From assembly GCA_001507425.1 (NCBI GenBank), contig LMAJ01000004.1:1-64000 (forward strand): DNA of 64,000 bases. The letters run 5' to 3'. Source of the DNA: Flavobacteriaceae bacterium CRH. Its GTDB lineage: Bacteria > Bacteroidota > Bacteroidia > Flavobacteriales > Flavobacteriaceae. This document shows, one piece after another, positions 16,715 to 25,501 of this stretch. Position numbers and translations under genes: made by a program. Position 1 is the first letter of the stretch. Each line of letters opens with the position of its first letter. Below the pieces are notes generated by a model, which saw nothing but the letters and a program-made list of their open reading frames with translations, was not told where the DNA came from and ran no database searches.

Positions 16715-19228
16715 TTAAGACCAGGCTTTTGGCATTTTTTGATCTCTTAAAGGCACAAAAACAACATTGTCATCTTTCTCTTCAGAGTTTATAAAATGGT
16801 TAAAGCGTTTTAATAACCTTGGTTTTTCTAACACTTGTTTCCATTCGCATTCAAAAGTATTTACGAGGGTTTGCATTTCGGCTTCAAGCGTTTCGCAGAT
16901 TCCTAAACTGTCTTCGATAATTACTTCTTTCAAATACTCTAAACCGCCATCTAGTTTTTCTAACCAGGTTGAAGTTCGAATTAACGGACCAGCCGTGCGT
17001 ATGTAATACATTAAAAAACGATCCATGTATTTGATAACCGTTTCTTTATCGATTTTTTCGGCTAATAAAACGGCGTGTTTTGGGTTGGCGCCACCATTTC
17101 CGGCGATGTATAAATTCCAGCCGCCTTCAACCGCAATTAATCCGAAATCTTTTCCTCGGGCTTCGGCACATTCGCGAATACAGGCCGAAACGCCGCCTTT
17201 TAATTTATGTGGGGAACGAATTCCTTTATATCTGTTTTCAAGTTCGATGGCAAATCCGGCGCTGTCGTCCATTCCGTAACGGCACCATGCATTTCCAACG
17301 CAGCTTTTTACGGCTCGAAGCGATTTTCCGTAAGCGTGACCACTTTCAAAACCATTGTCAATTAAGATTTTCCAGATTTTAGGCAAATCACTCAAATGCG
17401 CTCCAAATAAGTCAACTCTTTGGGCGCCTGTTATTTTGGTGTATAAATCGAATTGTTTGGCAACTTCACCAATAACAATTAATTTCTCGGCCGTAATTTC
17501 TCCACCTGCAACTCTCGGCACTACAGAATAGGTTCCGTTTCGTTGAATGTTGGCCAAAAATCTATCGTTTGTATCTTGTGTTGTAACGTGTTTGTTTGCC
17601 GTATCATTGTAAATACTAGAGAATATTGAAGCTACAACTGGTTTGCAGACTTCGCAGCCGTCGCCTTTTCCGTGATGATCAATTACATCATAAAAGTTCT
17701 CGTATTTATTAATTTTTACCAAATCGAATAATTCCTGACGGTTATAACTAAAATGCTCGCAAATAACCTCTTTAACTTCTTTTCCAAGAGATTTTTGGGT
17801 TGCTTTAACCAAGTCTGAAACCATTGGTTTACAGCCGCCACAGCCAGAAGTTGCTTTGGTATGTTTGACAACGTCTGAAAAGCTAGAACAGGTTTCATCT
17901 AAAAGCGAACAGCAAATGGAATCTTTTGTAACATTTTCGCAAGAACAAATTACGGCGGTGTCCGGTAAATCCATTACACTTCCCAAACTAGAACCTTCAG
18001 ATCCGTCTCTTGAACCTAAAATTAGATCTTCGGGATTTTTTGGTAAAGCCATTGCGTTACTAAAAATCTGAAAAAGAGAATTATAATCGCTTGAATCTCC
18101 AACTAAAATTCCGCCTAATAAGGTTTTAGAATCTTTAGTAACGTTGATTCTTTTATAGATTCCACTTAATTTATTTTCATAAATAATAGCCGTTACATCA
18201 TTATTTTCAAGAAAAGGATCACCAAAACTCGCCACTTCAACGCCAATTAATTTTAATTGTGTCGACATATCGATGGTTTCTCTCATGGTTTTAGAACCCT
18301 TTAAGATTTGTTCGGCAGCGACATCGGCCATTTCGTAACCTGGAGCAACAAGTCCGTAAATGTTTTGATTGTAAAGCGCTACTTCTCCAATGGCATAAAT
18401 AAAAGGATCTGATGTCTGCATTTTATTGTTTACCACAACGCCGCCTCGTAAACCGACCTCAAGTTGCGAAACCCGAGCTAATTCGTCGCGAGGTTTAATT
18501 CCGGCAGAAATAACCAACATGTCTACTTTTAACAATTCGTCATCGGCAAACATCATTCCCGTTATGCATGCTTCACCGTCTATATATTGAGTGGCTTTGT
18601 TAAGATGAATGCCAATATTTAGTTCTTCAATTTTTGATTGCAGCATATCGCTTGCGCCTTTGTCTAATTGCCTCGGCATCAAACGCGGTGCAAATTCTAC
18701 AACATGCGGGTTTAATCCTAAATCTCTAACGGCTTTTGCAGCTTCAAGACCTAGTAATCCACCGCCAAGAACGGCAGCTTCGGTTGCACCTTTTTGTTTT
18801 ATTTTTTTGGCGTAGGCCATAATCGCGTCAAGATCTTCTATAGTTCTGTATACAAAAATACCTTCTTTTTCGACTCCTTCAATTGGAGGAACAAAAGCCG
18901 AAGATCCTGTGGCAAGAACTAAGTAATCGTACGTGTGCGTTTTTTCTAAATGTGTATGTATTGTTTTTTCTGAACGATTAATGTCTGTAATTAATTCTGA
19001 GGTGTTTAGAATAATATTGTTTTGAGTGTACCAATCACTTGTTGACAATGATAGATCATCTGCAGTTTTACCTCCAAAGTATTCACTTAAGTGAACACGG
19101 TCGTAAGCACGTCTTGGTTCTTCACCAAAAACGGTAATCTGATACTTTTCCTGTCCTGATTTTGCAATGAATTTTTCGCAAAATTTATAACCAACCATGC
19201 CGTTTCCAACTACTATTACTCTAATCAT
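16715..19228 (-). CDS. nirB: nitrite reductase [NAD(P)H] large subunit
   Basis: An 837-residue siroheme enzyme that reduces nitrite to ammonium with NAD(P)H. The N-terminal FAD motif is VIVVGNGMVGYKF (4-16), and the NAD(P) motif VLGGGLLGLEAAKAV is near 150. A BFD-like [2Fe-2S] region at about 425-480 has CSC and SGCGGCKP, followed by a second Cys pair GDGCEVCKP near 530. A ferredoxin-like half-domain is followed by the siroheme/[4Fe-4S] site C-x5-C (CVGNAWC) and C-x3-C (CIREC). Length is normal for the family. It is first in the nirB-nirD-DUF4202-kinase series and has the nitrate-type promoter. Confidence 0.95.
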   Translation of the reverse strand: MIRVIVVGNGMVGYKFCEKFIAKSGQEKYQITVFGEEPRRAYDRVHLSEYFGGKTADDLSLSTSDWYTQNNIILNTSELITDINRSEKTIHTHLEKTHTYDYLVLATGSSAFVPPIEGVEKEGIFVYRTIEDLDAIMAYAKKIKQKGATEAAVLGGGLLGLEAAKAVRDLGLNPHVVEFAPRLMPRQLDKGASDMLQSKIEELNIGIHLNKATQYIDGEACITGMMFADDELLKVDMLVISAGIKPRDELARVSQLEVGLRGGVVVNNKMQTSDPFIYAIGEVALYNQNIYGLVAPGYEMADVAAEQILKGSKTMRETIDMSTQLKLIGVEVASFGDPFLENNDVTAIIYENKLSGIYKRINVTKDSKTLLGGILVGDSSDYNSLFQIFSNAMALPKNPEDLILGSRDGSEGSSLGSVMDLPDTAVICSCENVTKDSICCSLLDETCSSFSDVVKHTKATSGCGGCKPMVSDLVKATQKSLGKEVKEVICEHFSYNRQELFDLVKINKYENFYDVIDHHGKGDGCEVCKPVVASIFSSIYNDTANKHVTTQDTNDRFLANIQRNGTYSVVPRVAGGEITAEKLIVIGEVAKQFDLYTKITGAQRVDLFGAHLSDLPKIWKILIDNGFESGHAYGKSLRAVKSCVGNAWCRYGMDDSAGFAIELENRYKGIRSPHKLKGGVSACIRECAEARGKDFGLIAVEGGWNLYIAGNGGANPKHAVLLAEKIDKETVIKYMDRFLMYYIRTAGPLIRTSTWLEKLDGGLEYLKEVIIEDSLGICETLEAEMQTLVNTFECEWKQVLEKPRLLKRFNHFINSEEKDDNVVFVPLRDQKMPKAWS

Positions 19229-19254
19229 GATTTCTTTAATTAAGTATTACTACG

Positions 19255-19288
19255 CAAATATAAGTATTAATACTTATTTAAATACGTA
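19255..19288 (-). promoter_or_regulatory. nitrate-type composite promoter of nirB
   Basis: On the minus strand the order is TACGTATTTAAATAAGTA (two inverted heptamers, spacing 4), 8 bp ending in TACT, then TATATTTG as -7 box. A second, overlapping perfect 16-bp palindrome, TAAGTATTAATACTTA, occupies 19261-19276 and covers the -7 region. A further TAAGTAT lies at 19241-19247. The distance from heptamer block to -7 box equals that at narK and the nitrate reductase gene. Confidence 0.65.
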
Positions 19289-19492
19289 TTTTGTTTTATT
19301 TTTGAACAAAACAGTTTCTACTTAATACATCTTTTATCCTGATCTTCTGTGTTGTATGAGTTTAAAGCGAAATGTAAGGGTGATAATTATTTTAAATTTG
19401 AAAAGATTCTAAATAATAAATTCAAAATAATGTCGTAAATTCATAAGAATTTTACTTGTATTATTAAAAGATCATCTTTCAAATAAAGCGTT

Positions 19493-20272
19493 ATGAAAAA
19501 ATTACTATCACTATTGCTTTTACTTTCTTTAATGGTAAGTTGCAAATCTACAGCAGACAAAACTTCTAATGCGCAAACTACTTCTGAATATGGATCTCAG
19601 GAAGATGAGATGAAGTATTATTTTACAGCAACCGGAAACGAACCATTTTGGAGCTTAAAAATGGGAAATGAAAATATTGTTTTTAGTTCATTGATCCCGG
19701 GAAAAGAAAAGCTGATTTTCCCTACAGTTGAAGCGGTAAAAGCGATGGATGCTAATGTTAAGATGTATAAAGTTAGTAATGAAACTTCAGCAGCAACAAT
19801 TACAATTCAGCAGGTAGATTGCCAGAATTCGATGTCTGGCGTAATTTCACCTTATAAAGTTTCGATCGAAATTAAAAATAATGCCGAATTGGAGACTAAA
19901 AAAATCGATGGCTGCGGAAAATATAACACCGATTATCGGTTGCATGATATTTGGGTTCTCGAAGAACTAAACGGTTTTAAAGTTTTTGTAACCGATTTTC
20001 AAAGGGAATTACCACGAATAGAAATCAATTCAGCCGAAAATAAATTTATGGGCTATGGAGGTTGTAATGCCATTAGCGGAACTATTTTTTATGAAAAAGA
20101 TTTGCTGAGATTTTCTAAAGTTATTTCAACTTTAATGGCATGCGGACCAGGAAATAAGGAAGCTGATTTTAGTAAAGCACTTCAAAGTACAACAACTTAT
20201 AATATTGAAAATAACAGATTAACGTTGTCGAATTCTTCTGCTAAGCTTTTAGTTTTTAGAAAGGTAGATTAA
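19493..20272 (+). CDS. META-domain lipoprotein
   Basis: A 259-residue lipoprotein. The signal sequence ends in the lipobox LMVSC, with the lipidated Cys at residue 17. A first domain (about 40-150, YYFTATGNEPFWSLKMG) is of the membrane-bound lysozyme-inhibitor/COG3650-like type. A C-terminal META/HslJ domain (about 155-258) has WVLEELNG, GYGGCNAISG and LMACG. It is probably anchored to the outer membrane or the periplasmic face. HslJ-type domains are linked to stress or antibiotic tolerance. No enzymatic function is claimed. It is divergent from nirB and followed by a second META lipoprotein. Confidence 0.82.
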   Translation: MKKLLSLLLLLSLMVSCKSTADKTSNAQTTSEYGSQEDEMKYYFTATGNEPFWSLKMGNENIVFSSLIPGKEKLIFPTVEAVKAMDANVKMYKVSNETSAATITIQQVDCQNSMSGVISPYKVSIEIKNNAELETKKIDGCGKYNTDYRLHDIWVLEELNGFKVFVTDFQRELPRIEINSAENKFMGYGGCNAISGTIFYEKDLLRFSKVISTLMACGPGNKEADFSKALQSTTTYNIENNRLTLSNSSAKLLVFRKVD

Positions 20273-20383
20273 AATTCTGTTTTTAAAAATGTCTTATAGT
20301 GGTTTAAAAATGACGTTTACTAAATAAGGATGCGTTAAAGCTGTAATATTTTTGTAAAATAAAACTTATATTATTTATTTTAC

Positions 20384-20815
20384 ATGAAAAAGATTTTAAT
20401 GTTATTTATTGCAGTCTCATTAGCTTACAGCTGCAAATCAAGTAAAACTACAAATTCAGTCGCTGCAAGTAGTGAAAACGCAATTGAAAAGAAATTACAG
20501 CAAACCTGGATTTTAGAGAATTTAAACGGAAAAGTAGTTACGGAAAAAGATTTTTCAAGCTCACCAAAAATCGAAATGAGTTCATCAAGCTTTTCTGGTT
20601 CAACAGGATGTAATGGTATTAAAGGAAGTTTAGTATCAGATGGCGCAGGAAAACTTAAGTTCCCAAACCTTACTTCAGAAACCAAAAAATGCGATACAAA
20701 AAAGGAGGGTGAATTTGTACAGTTATTAAGAACAACCTCAGGTTATTCTATTGAAAATAACAAGCTTTACCTTTCTAATCAGTTTGGACTTACAATGTCT
20801 TTCAAAAAAGGTTAA
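20384..20815 (+). CDS. small META-domain lipoprotein (HslJ-like)
   Basis: A 143-residue lipoprotein with lipobox SLAYSC (Cys at 17) and one META domain: TWILENLNGKVV, then STGCNGIKGS, and a C-terminal LSNQFGLTMSFKK. It is a shorter paralogue of the C-terminal half of the preceding gene, which suggests a tandem duplication. A TATTTTTG box at 20347-20354 fits TANNTTTG and may give it its own promoter, though no -33 TTTG is seen. Confidence 0.82.
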   Translation: MKKILMLFIAVSLAYSCKSSKTTNSVAASSENAIEKKLQQTWILENLNGKVVTEKDFSSSPKIEMSSSSFSGSTGCNGIKGSLVSDGAGKLKFPNLTSETKKCDTKKEGEFVQLLRTTSGYSIENNKLYLSNQFGLTMSFKKG

Positions 20816-20836
20816 TTCAAAAAGGGAATTATTGCA

Positions 20837-20867
20837 AAAGGCTTCGATTGATTTCGAAGCCTTTTTT
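20837..20867 (+). terminator. terminator after the META-domain gene
   Basis: Arms AAAGGCTTCGA and TCGAAGCCTTT with a short loop, followed by TTTTATTTTTTT on the plus strand. It lies 22 bp past the stop codon. Confidence 0.85.
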
Positions 20868-20876
20868 ATTTTTTTA

Positions 20877-20971
20877 ATCCTGACGTAGGAAGGATCACAC
20901 TAATAATTCTTCAAAGAAAGCCGCCAATCTTTGTCGAGTTTCGAGTGTGATCCTTCCTTCGTCAGGATGAC
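20877..20971. repeat. dispersed inverted-repeat element, third copy
   Basis: Arms ATCCTGACGTAGGAAGGATC and GATCCTTCCTTCGTCAGGAT are nearly perfect complements around about 55 bp. The inner part contains CGCCAATCTTTGTCGAGTTTC, matching the inverted phrase in the copy at 53-150. This is the cleanest of the three copies. Confidence 0.75.
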
Positions 20972-21059
20972 AAATAGTATGTTTATTTTGAATAAATTAA
21001 TCCATTCGATAATCTAACAAATATAAAAATCCGTTTAATCCGCGTTCCATTTCACATTG

Positions 21060-22340
21060 TTATTCCAACAATTCTTTAGGATCTTCATTATCATCTTCAA
21101 TAAAATCCAATTCTAAAGCTCTTACGGTTTGTACCGCATTTCCGGCAATACCACGAATCGAGCCGTACATTCCTAAAGTATTGTGAACGACTTTTTCGAT
21201 TTGTTTTTCACGTTGTTTCCAGATGCGCTGCATGGCTCTTTTTTCGGCATCAAGATCGCCTTGCATTTGCGTAAAGCCTTCAACAATACCTTCAATTTGC
21301 AAACGAAATTCATTGCTGGTTAAAAAATCATATAACATCGACATTTTATCGCCTTTGTTTTCCTGAGCCTGAACTGCCTGACTTACCTGAATTAAAGATT
21401 GGCGCAAAACAGCACTTAAACCTTTAAACTCTTCATACGTACAAATCCAGATTCCGTCGCGCATTCCCATTCGGTCCATTCCGGCCGGCATAACTTCGGT
21501 AACTAAAACACCAATGTTAGCTCTTTTCGTTCTAATATCATTTTTAAATTTCTCAATCCAAGCGGGTTGAAATGCTTTTGTACGTTTGCTTTCGTAATAA
21601 ATAGAACCGCAGTTTTGAAGTTCGCGCGTATTTACAATCTGAAGACAATCGGCACCATTTGCACCTTTTTTAACTTCATCAATACTATCAAGCGGAAAAT
21701 TATTGGCAAGCCATTCTTCGATCGCTAATTCCATTACTTCGCCTTGCAATTGCATAGAACCTTGTTCCTGCTTGCGTTTCATTTCCTCAATCAGCTTTTT
21801 CTGATCGTCAGATTGTTTTTGGTATTCTTTTATTTTTAGCTCGTTTTTTTCTTCTTCCTGTTTGCGGATTTTGTCGCGTTCCAGAACTAAAGTTGCATTT
21901 AATTGCTTTTGCGCTTCGGCTTCGATGGCTTCTTTCATCTCCAGTTTTTCACGTTGAAGTTTCGCAATTTCGCCTGTCATTTTATTTAATTCACGAAGTT
22001 TTTCTGATTTTTCTGAAAGCTCTTTTTCCATCAAAAGCATGCGGTCTTTATTTTCTTCGTCGAGTTTGTTTTTTACTTTTTCTGTGATTTCTTTTTCGGC
22101 TGTTTTTTTCTCACGCTCTAAACGTTCAGCAAAAAGTTCGTTTTCCTGTTTCTTTTTGGCTTCAAATTCGGCTTTTGCTTTTTCAAATTGTTCATTTCTA
22201 AGTTCCAATTCTTGTTTTTGAGCATTGGCTTTTTGTTGATATTCTTTACGGATACTATCTTCCAATTGATGTTTTAGAATATCATTTACATCGATATTAG
22301 TTCCGCAATTTGGACACTGAATTGAAGATTGCTCTGCCAT
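21060..22340 (-). CDS. DUF2130 domain protein with zinc motif and coiled coil
   Basis: A 426-residue protein. Residues 9-13 (CPNCG) form half of a zinc ribbon. Residues about 30-215 form a long charged coiled coil rich in Glu, Lys and Gln. The C-terminal domain (about 215-400) matches DUF2130, with EWLANNFP, a YESKRTK phrase typical of a PD-(D/E)xK nuclease-like core, and GVLVTEVMP. The end is acidic. DNA binding or nuclease activity is suggested by the fold, not shown. It appears to be a single-gene unit. Confidence 0.85.
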   Translation of the reverse strand: MAEQSSIQCPNCGTNIDVNDILKHQLEDSIRKEYQQKANAQKQELELRNEQFEKAKAEFEAKKKQENELFAERLEREKKTAEKEITEKVKNKLDEENKDRMLLMEKELSEKSEKLRELNKMTGEIAKLQREKLEMKEAIEAEAQKQLNATLVLERDKIRKQEEEKNELKIKEYQKQSDDQKKLIEEMKRKQEQGSMQLQGEVMELAIEEWLANNFPLDSIDEVKKGANGADCLQIVNTRELQNCGSIYYESKRTKAFQPAWIEKFKNDIRTKRANIGVLVTEVMPAGMDRMGMRDGIWICTYEEFKGLSAVLRQSLIQVSQAVQAQENKGDKMSMLYDFLTSNEFRLQIEGIVEGFTQMQGDLDAEKRAMQRIWKQREKQIEKVVHNTLGMYGSIRGIAGNAVQTVRALELDFIEDDNEDPKELLE

Positions 22341-22440
22341 TTTTGTTGATTTTATTGAGTAGAATTATAATCTGCTAAGATATTTAAAAGTTATGTTTTA
22401 AGCTTGAAATAAGGTGTGATAAATTGTAACGATTTTTTTT

Positions 22441-22562
22441 AGCCACGAATTTCACAAATTTGCACTAATTCTTCTACTTGTTATAGTCTGCAATTTAAAT
22501 CCATTTTGAATTTAATTTTTACGGATTACCGTAGTTTAATTAATTCGTTAAAATTTGTGGCA
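22441..22562. repeat. inverted repeat of the GCCACGAATTTCAC family
   Basis: GCCACGAATTTCACAAATTTG at the left and a matching AAATTTGTGGCA at the right enclose about 90 bp. It is the same family as 16041-16270. It lies between the DUF2130 start and the LysR stop codon. Confidence 0.55.
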
Positions 22563-22569
22563 AACTTTT

Positions 22570-23454
22570 TTATTTTTTAGAAAAATTCAATAAAAAATCA
22601 ACTGCTGCTTTTGTGATTTCTGAATCGTCTTCTTTTGAAGTAATTAACGAAACATCAGTGCGTAAATTCACTTTTTTCAATTCAATAAACCCAATTTCAG
22701 TATCCTGATTGTTTTTTGCAATATTAGAGGGAACGATCGAAATTCCTAAACCGTTTTTTACCAATTGTACAATCGAATTGATATTGTTGGCTTCGTGAAT
22801 AATCTTTGGCGTGAAACTATAAAATGCACATAATTCCAGTAAAACTTCGTGATAATGAGGTGCGTAATCTTTATTGAAAAACACAAAAGTTTCATCTTTT
22901 AAGTTTGGAACTTCCTTTTCAGAATTAATTTGGATTAAACTTTTATTATAAACAACTGAAAACCCATCCTGAAACCATAACTGCGATTTGATTTTAGGAG
23001 ATTTTATTGGAGAACGAATAATTCCCAACTCAATTTTTCCTTGTTCTAAAGCGTCAATTTGTTTGGTTGTAGAAACTTCAAAAAGCTTGAAACTCACGTA
23101 TGGAAATTGCTCCTTTAGATGTTTTATCAAATCTGAGATTACAGCCGAATAAATCGAACTTATGTAAGCGATTCTGAATTCGCCGGAAACATTCTCTGCA
23201 ATTTTTTTCGTTTTCACAGAAATTCGTTCCAGATTCTGAAATAGTGCTGTAACTTCTTTTTGAAAATAATTTCCGGCTTCTGTCAATTCGACTTTTTTGT
23301 TGTTTCGAATGAAAAGTTTTGCCTGAATTTCATTTTCAAGTTCAATAATCTGCCTGCTTAGCGGAGGCTGGGAAATAAAAAGTTTTTCTGCGGCTTTGGT
23401 AAAGTTCAATTCTTCGGCTACAGCCAAAAAATATTTTAAGTGACGTAATTCCAT
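22570..23454 (-). CDS. LysR-family transcriptional regulator
   Basis: A 294-residue LysR regulator. The N-terminal helix-turn-helix is MELRHLKYFLAVAEELNFTKAAEKLFISQPPLSRQI (1-36), followed by the linker helix. The effector domain (about 90-290) contains GEFRIAYISS and LVKNGLGISIVPSN. The effector and target are unknown. The neighbouring divergent gene is a methyltransferase about 200 bp away. Upstream on the minus strand is TACTTATTTTG, one base short of the TACT-TANNTTTG found in the nitrate promoters. Confidence 0.9.
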   Translation of the reverse strand: MELRHLKYFLAVAEELNFTKAAEKLFISQPPLSRQIIELENEIQAKLFIRNNKKVELTEAGNYFQKEVTALFQNLERISVKTKKIAENVSGEFRIAYISSIYSAVISDLIKHLKEQFPYVSFKLFEVSTTKQIDALEQGKIELGIIRSPIKSPKIKSQLWFQDGFSVVYNKSLIQINSEKEVPNLKDETFVFFNKDYAPHYHEVLLELCAFYSFTPKIIHEANNINSIVQLVKNGLGISIVPSNIAKNNQDTEIGFIELKKVNLRTDVSLITSKEDDSEITKAAVDFLLNFSKK

Positions 23455-23530
23455 AAATACCTATTAAGTATTGATAATTAACAAAATAAGTATTTTTAAA
23501 GTATATATGAAAGTAATAGTTTTGATAAAA

Positions 23531-23650
23531 AATTGTTTCACGCAGATTTGGCAGATTTAAGCGGATAAGCGCAGATTTTATTTGATATTTTATAAAAAAG
23601 AAAATCATTTTTAAATCTGCTTAAATTTTTTAAATCTGCGTGAAAATCTT
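23531..23650. repeat. inverted repeat of the CACGCAGATTT family
   Basis: TTTCACGCAGATTTGGCAGATTTAAGC is complementary, with gaps, to GCTTAAATTTTTTAAATCTGCGTGAAA about 80 bp further on. The hairpin ends about 10 bp before the start codon of the methyltransferase at 23663. Confidence 0.55.
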
Positions 23651-23662
23651 AAAACAAAAACT

Positions 23663-24370
23663 ATGAAAAAATCAACTATTACAGAAATCAAGGAAAGATT
23701 TGACAATGATGTCGAACGATTTTCTAATTTAGAAACGGGTCAGGTTGCGACAATTGACGCTAAAATTTCATTAGAATTAATTACGGAATCTTGTAAAAGA
23801 ATTGTTCCGAATGCGAAGAATGTTTTGGATATTGGTTGTGGCGCAGGAAATTATACGTTAATGATGCTTTCAAAGATTCCTGATTTGAATTGCACTTTGG
23901 TCGATTTGAGTTTACCAATGTTAGATAGAGCTTTTGAAAGAGTTTCAGTAGAAACGAACGGAAGGGTAGAAGTGAAGCAAGGTGATATTCGGGAAGTTGA
24001 TTTACAGGAAAATCATTTTGATATTATTTTGGCTGGCGCGGTTTTGCATCATTTGAGAGATGATCAGGATTGGGAAACTACTTTTGATAAAATTTTTAAA
24101 TTATTGAAACCCGGTGGATGTTTTATGATTTCAGACTTGATTACGCAGGATACTGAATTGTTAAATGAATATACCTGGCAGTGTTACGGAGAATATTTAG
24201 AAGGTATTGGCGGTGCCGAATATCGTCAGAAAGTGCTTGATTACATTGAAAAAGAAGATACGCCAAGATCTATGAATTATCAATTAGATTTAATGAAAAA
24301 AGTTGGTTTTTCAAGCGTTGAAATTTTGCATAAAAACATGTGTTTTGGTGCTTTTGGCGGGATTAAATAA
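23663..24370 (+). CDS. class I SAM-dependent methyltransferase
   Basis: A 235-residue protein. Motif I is VLDIGCGAGNYTLMML (about 55-70), then an acidic LVDLSLPML, then GDIREVDL and the motif IV region DIILAGAVLHHL. A LKPGGCFMISDL motif follows. This is the UbiE/Methyltransf_25-type layout, and the substrate cannot be assigned. The tail GFSSVEILHKNMCFGAFGG is typical of small-molecule methyltransferases. Confidence 0.85.
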   Translation: MKKSTITEIKERFDNDVERFSNLETGQVATIDAKISLELITESCKRIVPNAKNVLDIGCGAGNYTLMMLSKIPDLNCTLVDLSLPMLDRAFERVSVETNGRVEVKQGDIREVDLQENHFDIILAGAVLHHLRDDQDWETTFDKIFKLLKPGGCFMISDLITQDTELLNEYTWQCYGEYLEGIGGAEYRQKVLDYIEKEDTPRSMNYQLDLMKKVGFSSVEILHKNMCFGAFGGIK

Positions 24371-24417
24371 TTTTTAAAAAGTTGCCGTAAATTGCAGAAA
24401 TTTTCACGAATAGTTTA

Positions 24418-24447
24418 CTCCTGCAAGGTTTTTGAAACCTTGCAGGA
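24418..24447. terminator. hairpin TCCTGCAAGGTTT/AAACCTTGCAGGA
   Basis: A perfect 13-bp stem lies between the convergent methyltransferase and monooxygenase genes. Only short A/T stretches flank it. It could end transcription from either side. The form is also a common dispersed hairpin in flavobacteria, by general knowledge. Confidence 0.55.
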
Positions 24448-24462
24448 ATTATTAAACTTATT

Positions 24463-24741
24463 TTATAAGGATTGTACAGTTTTATAAACCTGAATTGGTG
24501 CTGAAACAAAAGATTCGCTTTTAGCAATGAAATCTTGCAGATACGGCTGATTATTATGAATATCAAGTCCGGCCTGGTCTTTCCATTCTTCCCAAATGAT
24601 GAAAACATTTTCGGTTGTATGAAGATCGTAACGCACGCAGGCTTCTTCTTTTCTGGTTTGTTGAACCAAATTGTGAATTATAGTACGAACTTCTTCAATA
24701 TTTTCCTGTTTACTTTTGATAATTGCAGTTATGGATATCAT
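24463..24741 (-). CDS. ABM-domain putative quinol monooxygenase
   Basis: A 92-residue protein of the antibiotic-biosynthesis-monooxygenase (dimeric alpha+beta barrel) type: AIIKSKQENIEEVRTII, then EACVRYDLHTTE, FIIWEEWKDQAGLDIH and a C-terminal PIQVYKT. Family members such as YgiN act on quinols. The gene starts 3 bp after the stop of an MdaB-like quinone reductase. YgiN and MdaB form a quinone redox pair in E. coli, which supports the call. Confidence 0.85.
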   Translation of the reverse strand: MISITAIIKSKQENIEEVRTIIHNLVQQTRKEEACVRYDLHTTENVFIIWEEWKDQAGLDIHNNQPYLQDFIAKSESFVSAPIQVYKTVQSL

Positions 24742-24743
24742 GA

Positions 24744-25346
24744 TTATAAAGTTTTAAAAATTTGTTCTAAATGATTTTTATAATTTTTCTCAAAGATGCT
24801 GATGTTTTCGGCAGTTGCACCTTTTTCAACGTCATGAAAATGGAAACCATCTAATTTTTCCATACCTACAAATTTATTCATTTTATGGAAACCAAACATC
24901 ACTCCGTCATCTACAGACTTTTCTTCGAAAAATTCTCCCGGAAGTGTAAAAGCGGTTGCAGGCGCATTCCAGCTTGTGGTTAACATGTACTTGCGGCCGT
25001 GCAAAAGTCCGCCGGTTCCGTAATTAATGTCCGGATTTGTTCTGGTTCTTCCGTCACTTTTGTATAATCCTTTATTGTGTCCGGCTGTTAAAACATCATC
25101 AAGATATTTTTTGAAACCATTTGGTAATTGAAACCACCAAATTGGTGTGTGATAAATAATAACATCTGCCCAAATGAATTTTTCGACTTCTTTTTCCAGA
25201 TCAATTTCTTCTTTAATGCTGGTTGTTTTTATTTCGTAATTTTTACTTTTTAAGTATTCAATGGTCCAGTCGTTAACGGTTTGGTTGAATTTTCCGCCTG
25301 AGTGTGCGAAATTTTGTCCGCCGTTGATAATAAATATTTTCTTCAT
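24744..25346 (-). CDS. mdaB: MdaB-like NAD(P)H quinone reductase
   Basis: A 200-residue flavodoxin-fold oxidoreductase starting MKKIFIINGGQNFAHSGGKFN. The start at 25346 is preferred over an upstream in-frame Met at 25460, because the extra 38 residues are translated from a dispersed repeat. Family marks are NGGQNFAHSGG, WADVIIYHTPIWWFQLPNGFKKYLD and TTSWNAPATAF. It should reduce quinones by two electrons with NAD(P)H. It is paired with the ABM-domain gene. Confidence 0.9.
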   Translation of the reverse strand: MKKIFIINGGQNFAHSGGKFNQTVNDWTIEYLKSKNYEIKTTSIKEEIDLEKEVEKFIWADVIIYHTPIWWFQLPNGFKKYLDDVLTAGHNKGLYKSDGRTRTNPDINYGTGGLLHGRKYMLTTSWNAPATAFTLPGEFFEEKSVDDGVMFGFHKMNKFVGMEKLDGFHFHDVEKGATAENISIFEKNYKNHLEQIFKTL

Positions 25347-25380
25347 ATTGTAAATGTTATTTCTTGTGAAAATGATTGTG

Positions 25381-25463
25381 TGAGGGATAGAGGCGGTATC
25401 CTTTTGTGAAGTGAAACGGAACAAAAGATATAGCCGAAAGCCCGGCCCGGAGGGACACACCCA
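25381..25463. repeat. structured dispersed repeat (GAGGGATAGAGGCGG type)
   Basis: Contains GGATAGAGGCGGTATCCTTTTGTG and a right half ACAAAAGATATAGCCGAAAGCCCGG. It is related to 1157-1252 by the shared ATCCTTTTGTG / CACAAAAGAT pairing. The inner loop differs between copies. It lies just upstream of the mdaB start. Confidence 0.6.
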
Positions 25464-25501
25464 AATTCTTATTTATTATTTTTTAATTTGTTGCGTAGAA
25501 T

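Noticed and set aside
23461-23520. TACTTATTTTG upstream of the LysR gene as a fourth nitrate-type promoter
   Set aside because: The -7 box is one base short of TANNTTTG and the upstream heptamers are poor. There is no nitrate gene beside it.
25347-25460. 38-residue N-terminal extension of the quinone reductase
   Set aside because: The extension is encoded by the structured repeat at 25381-25463. The family starts at MKKIFIINGG.
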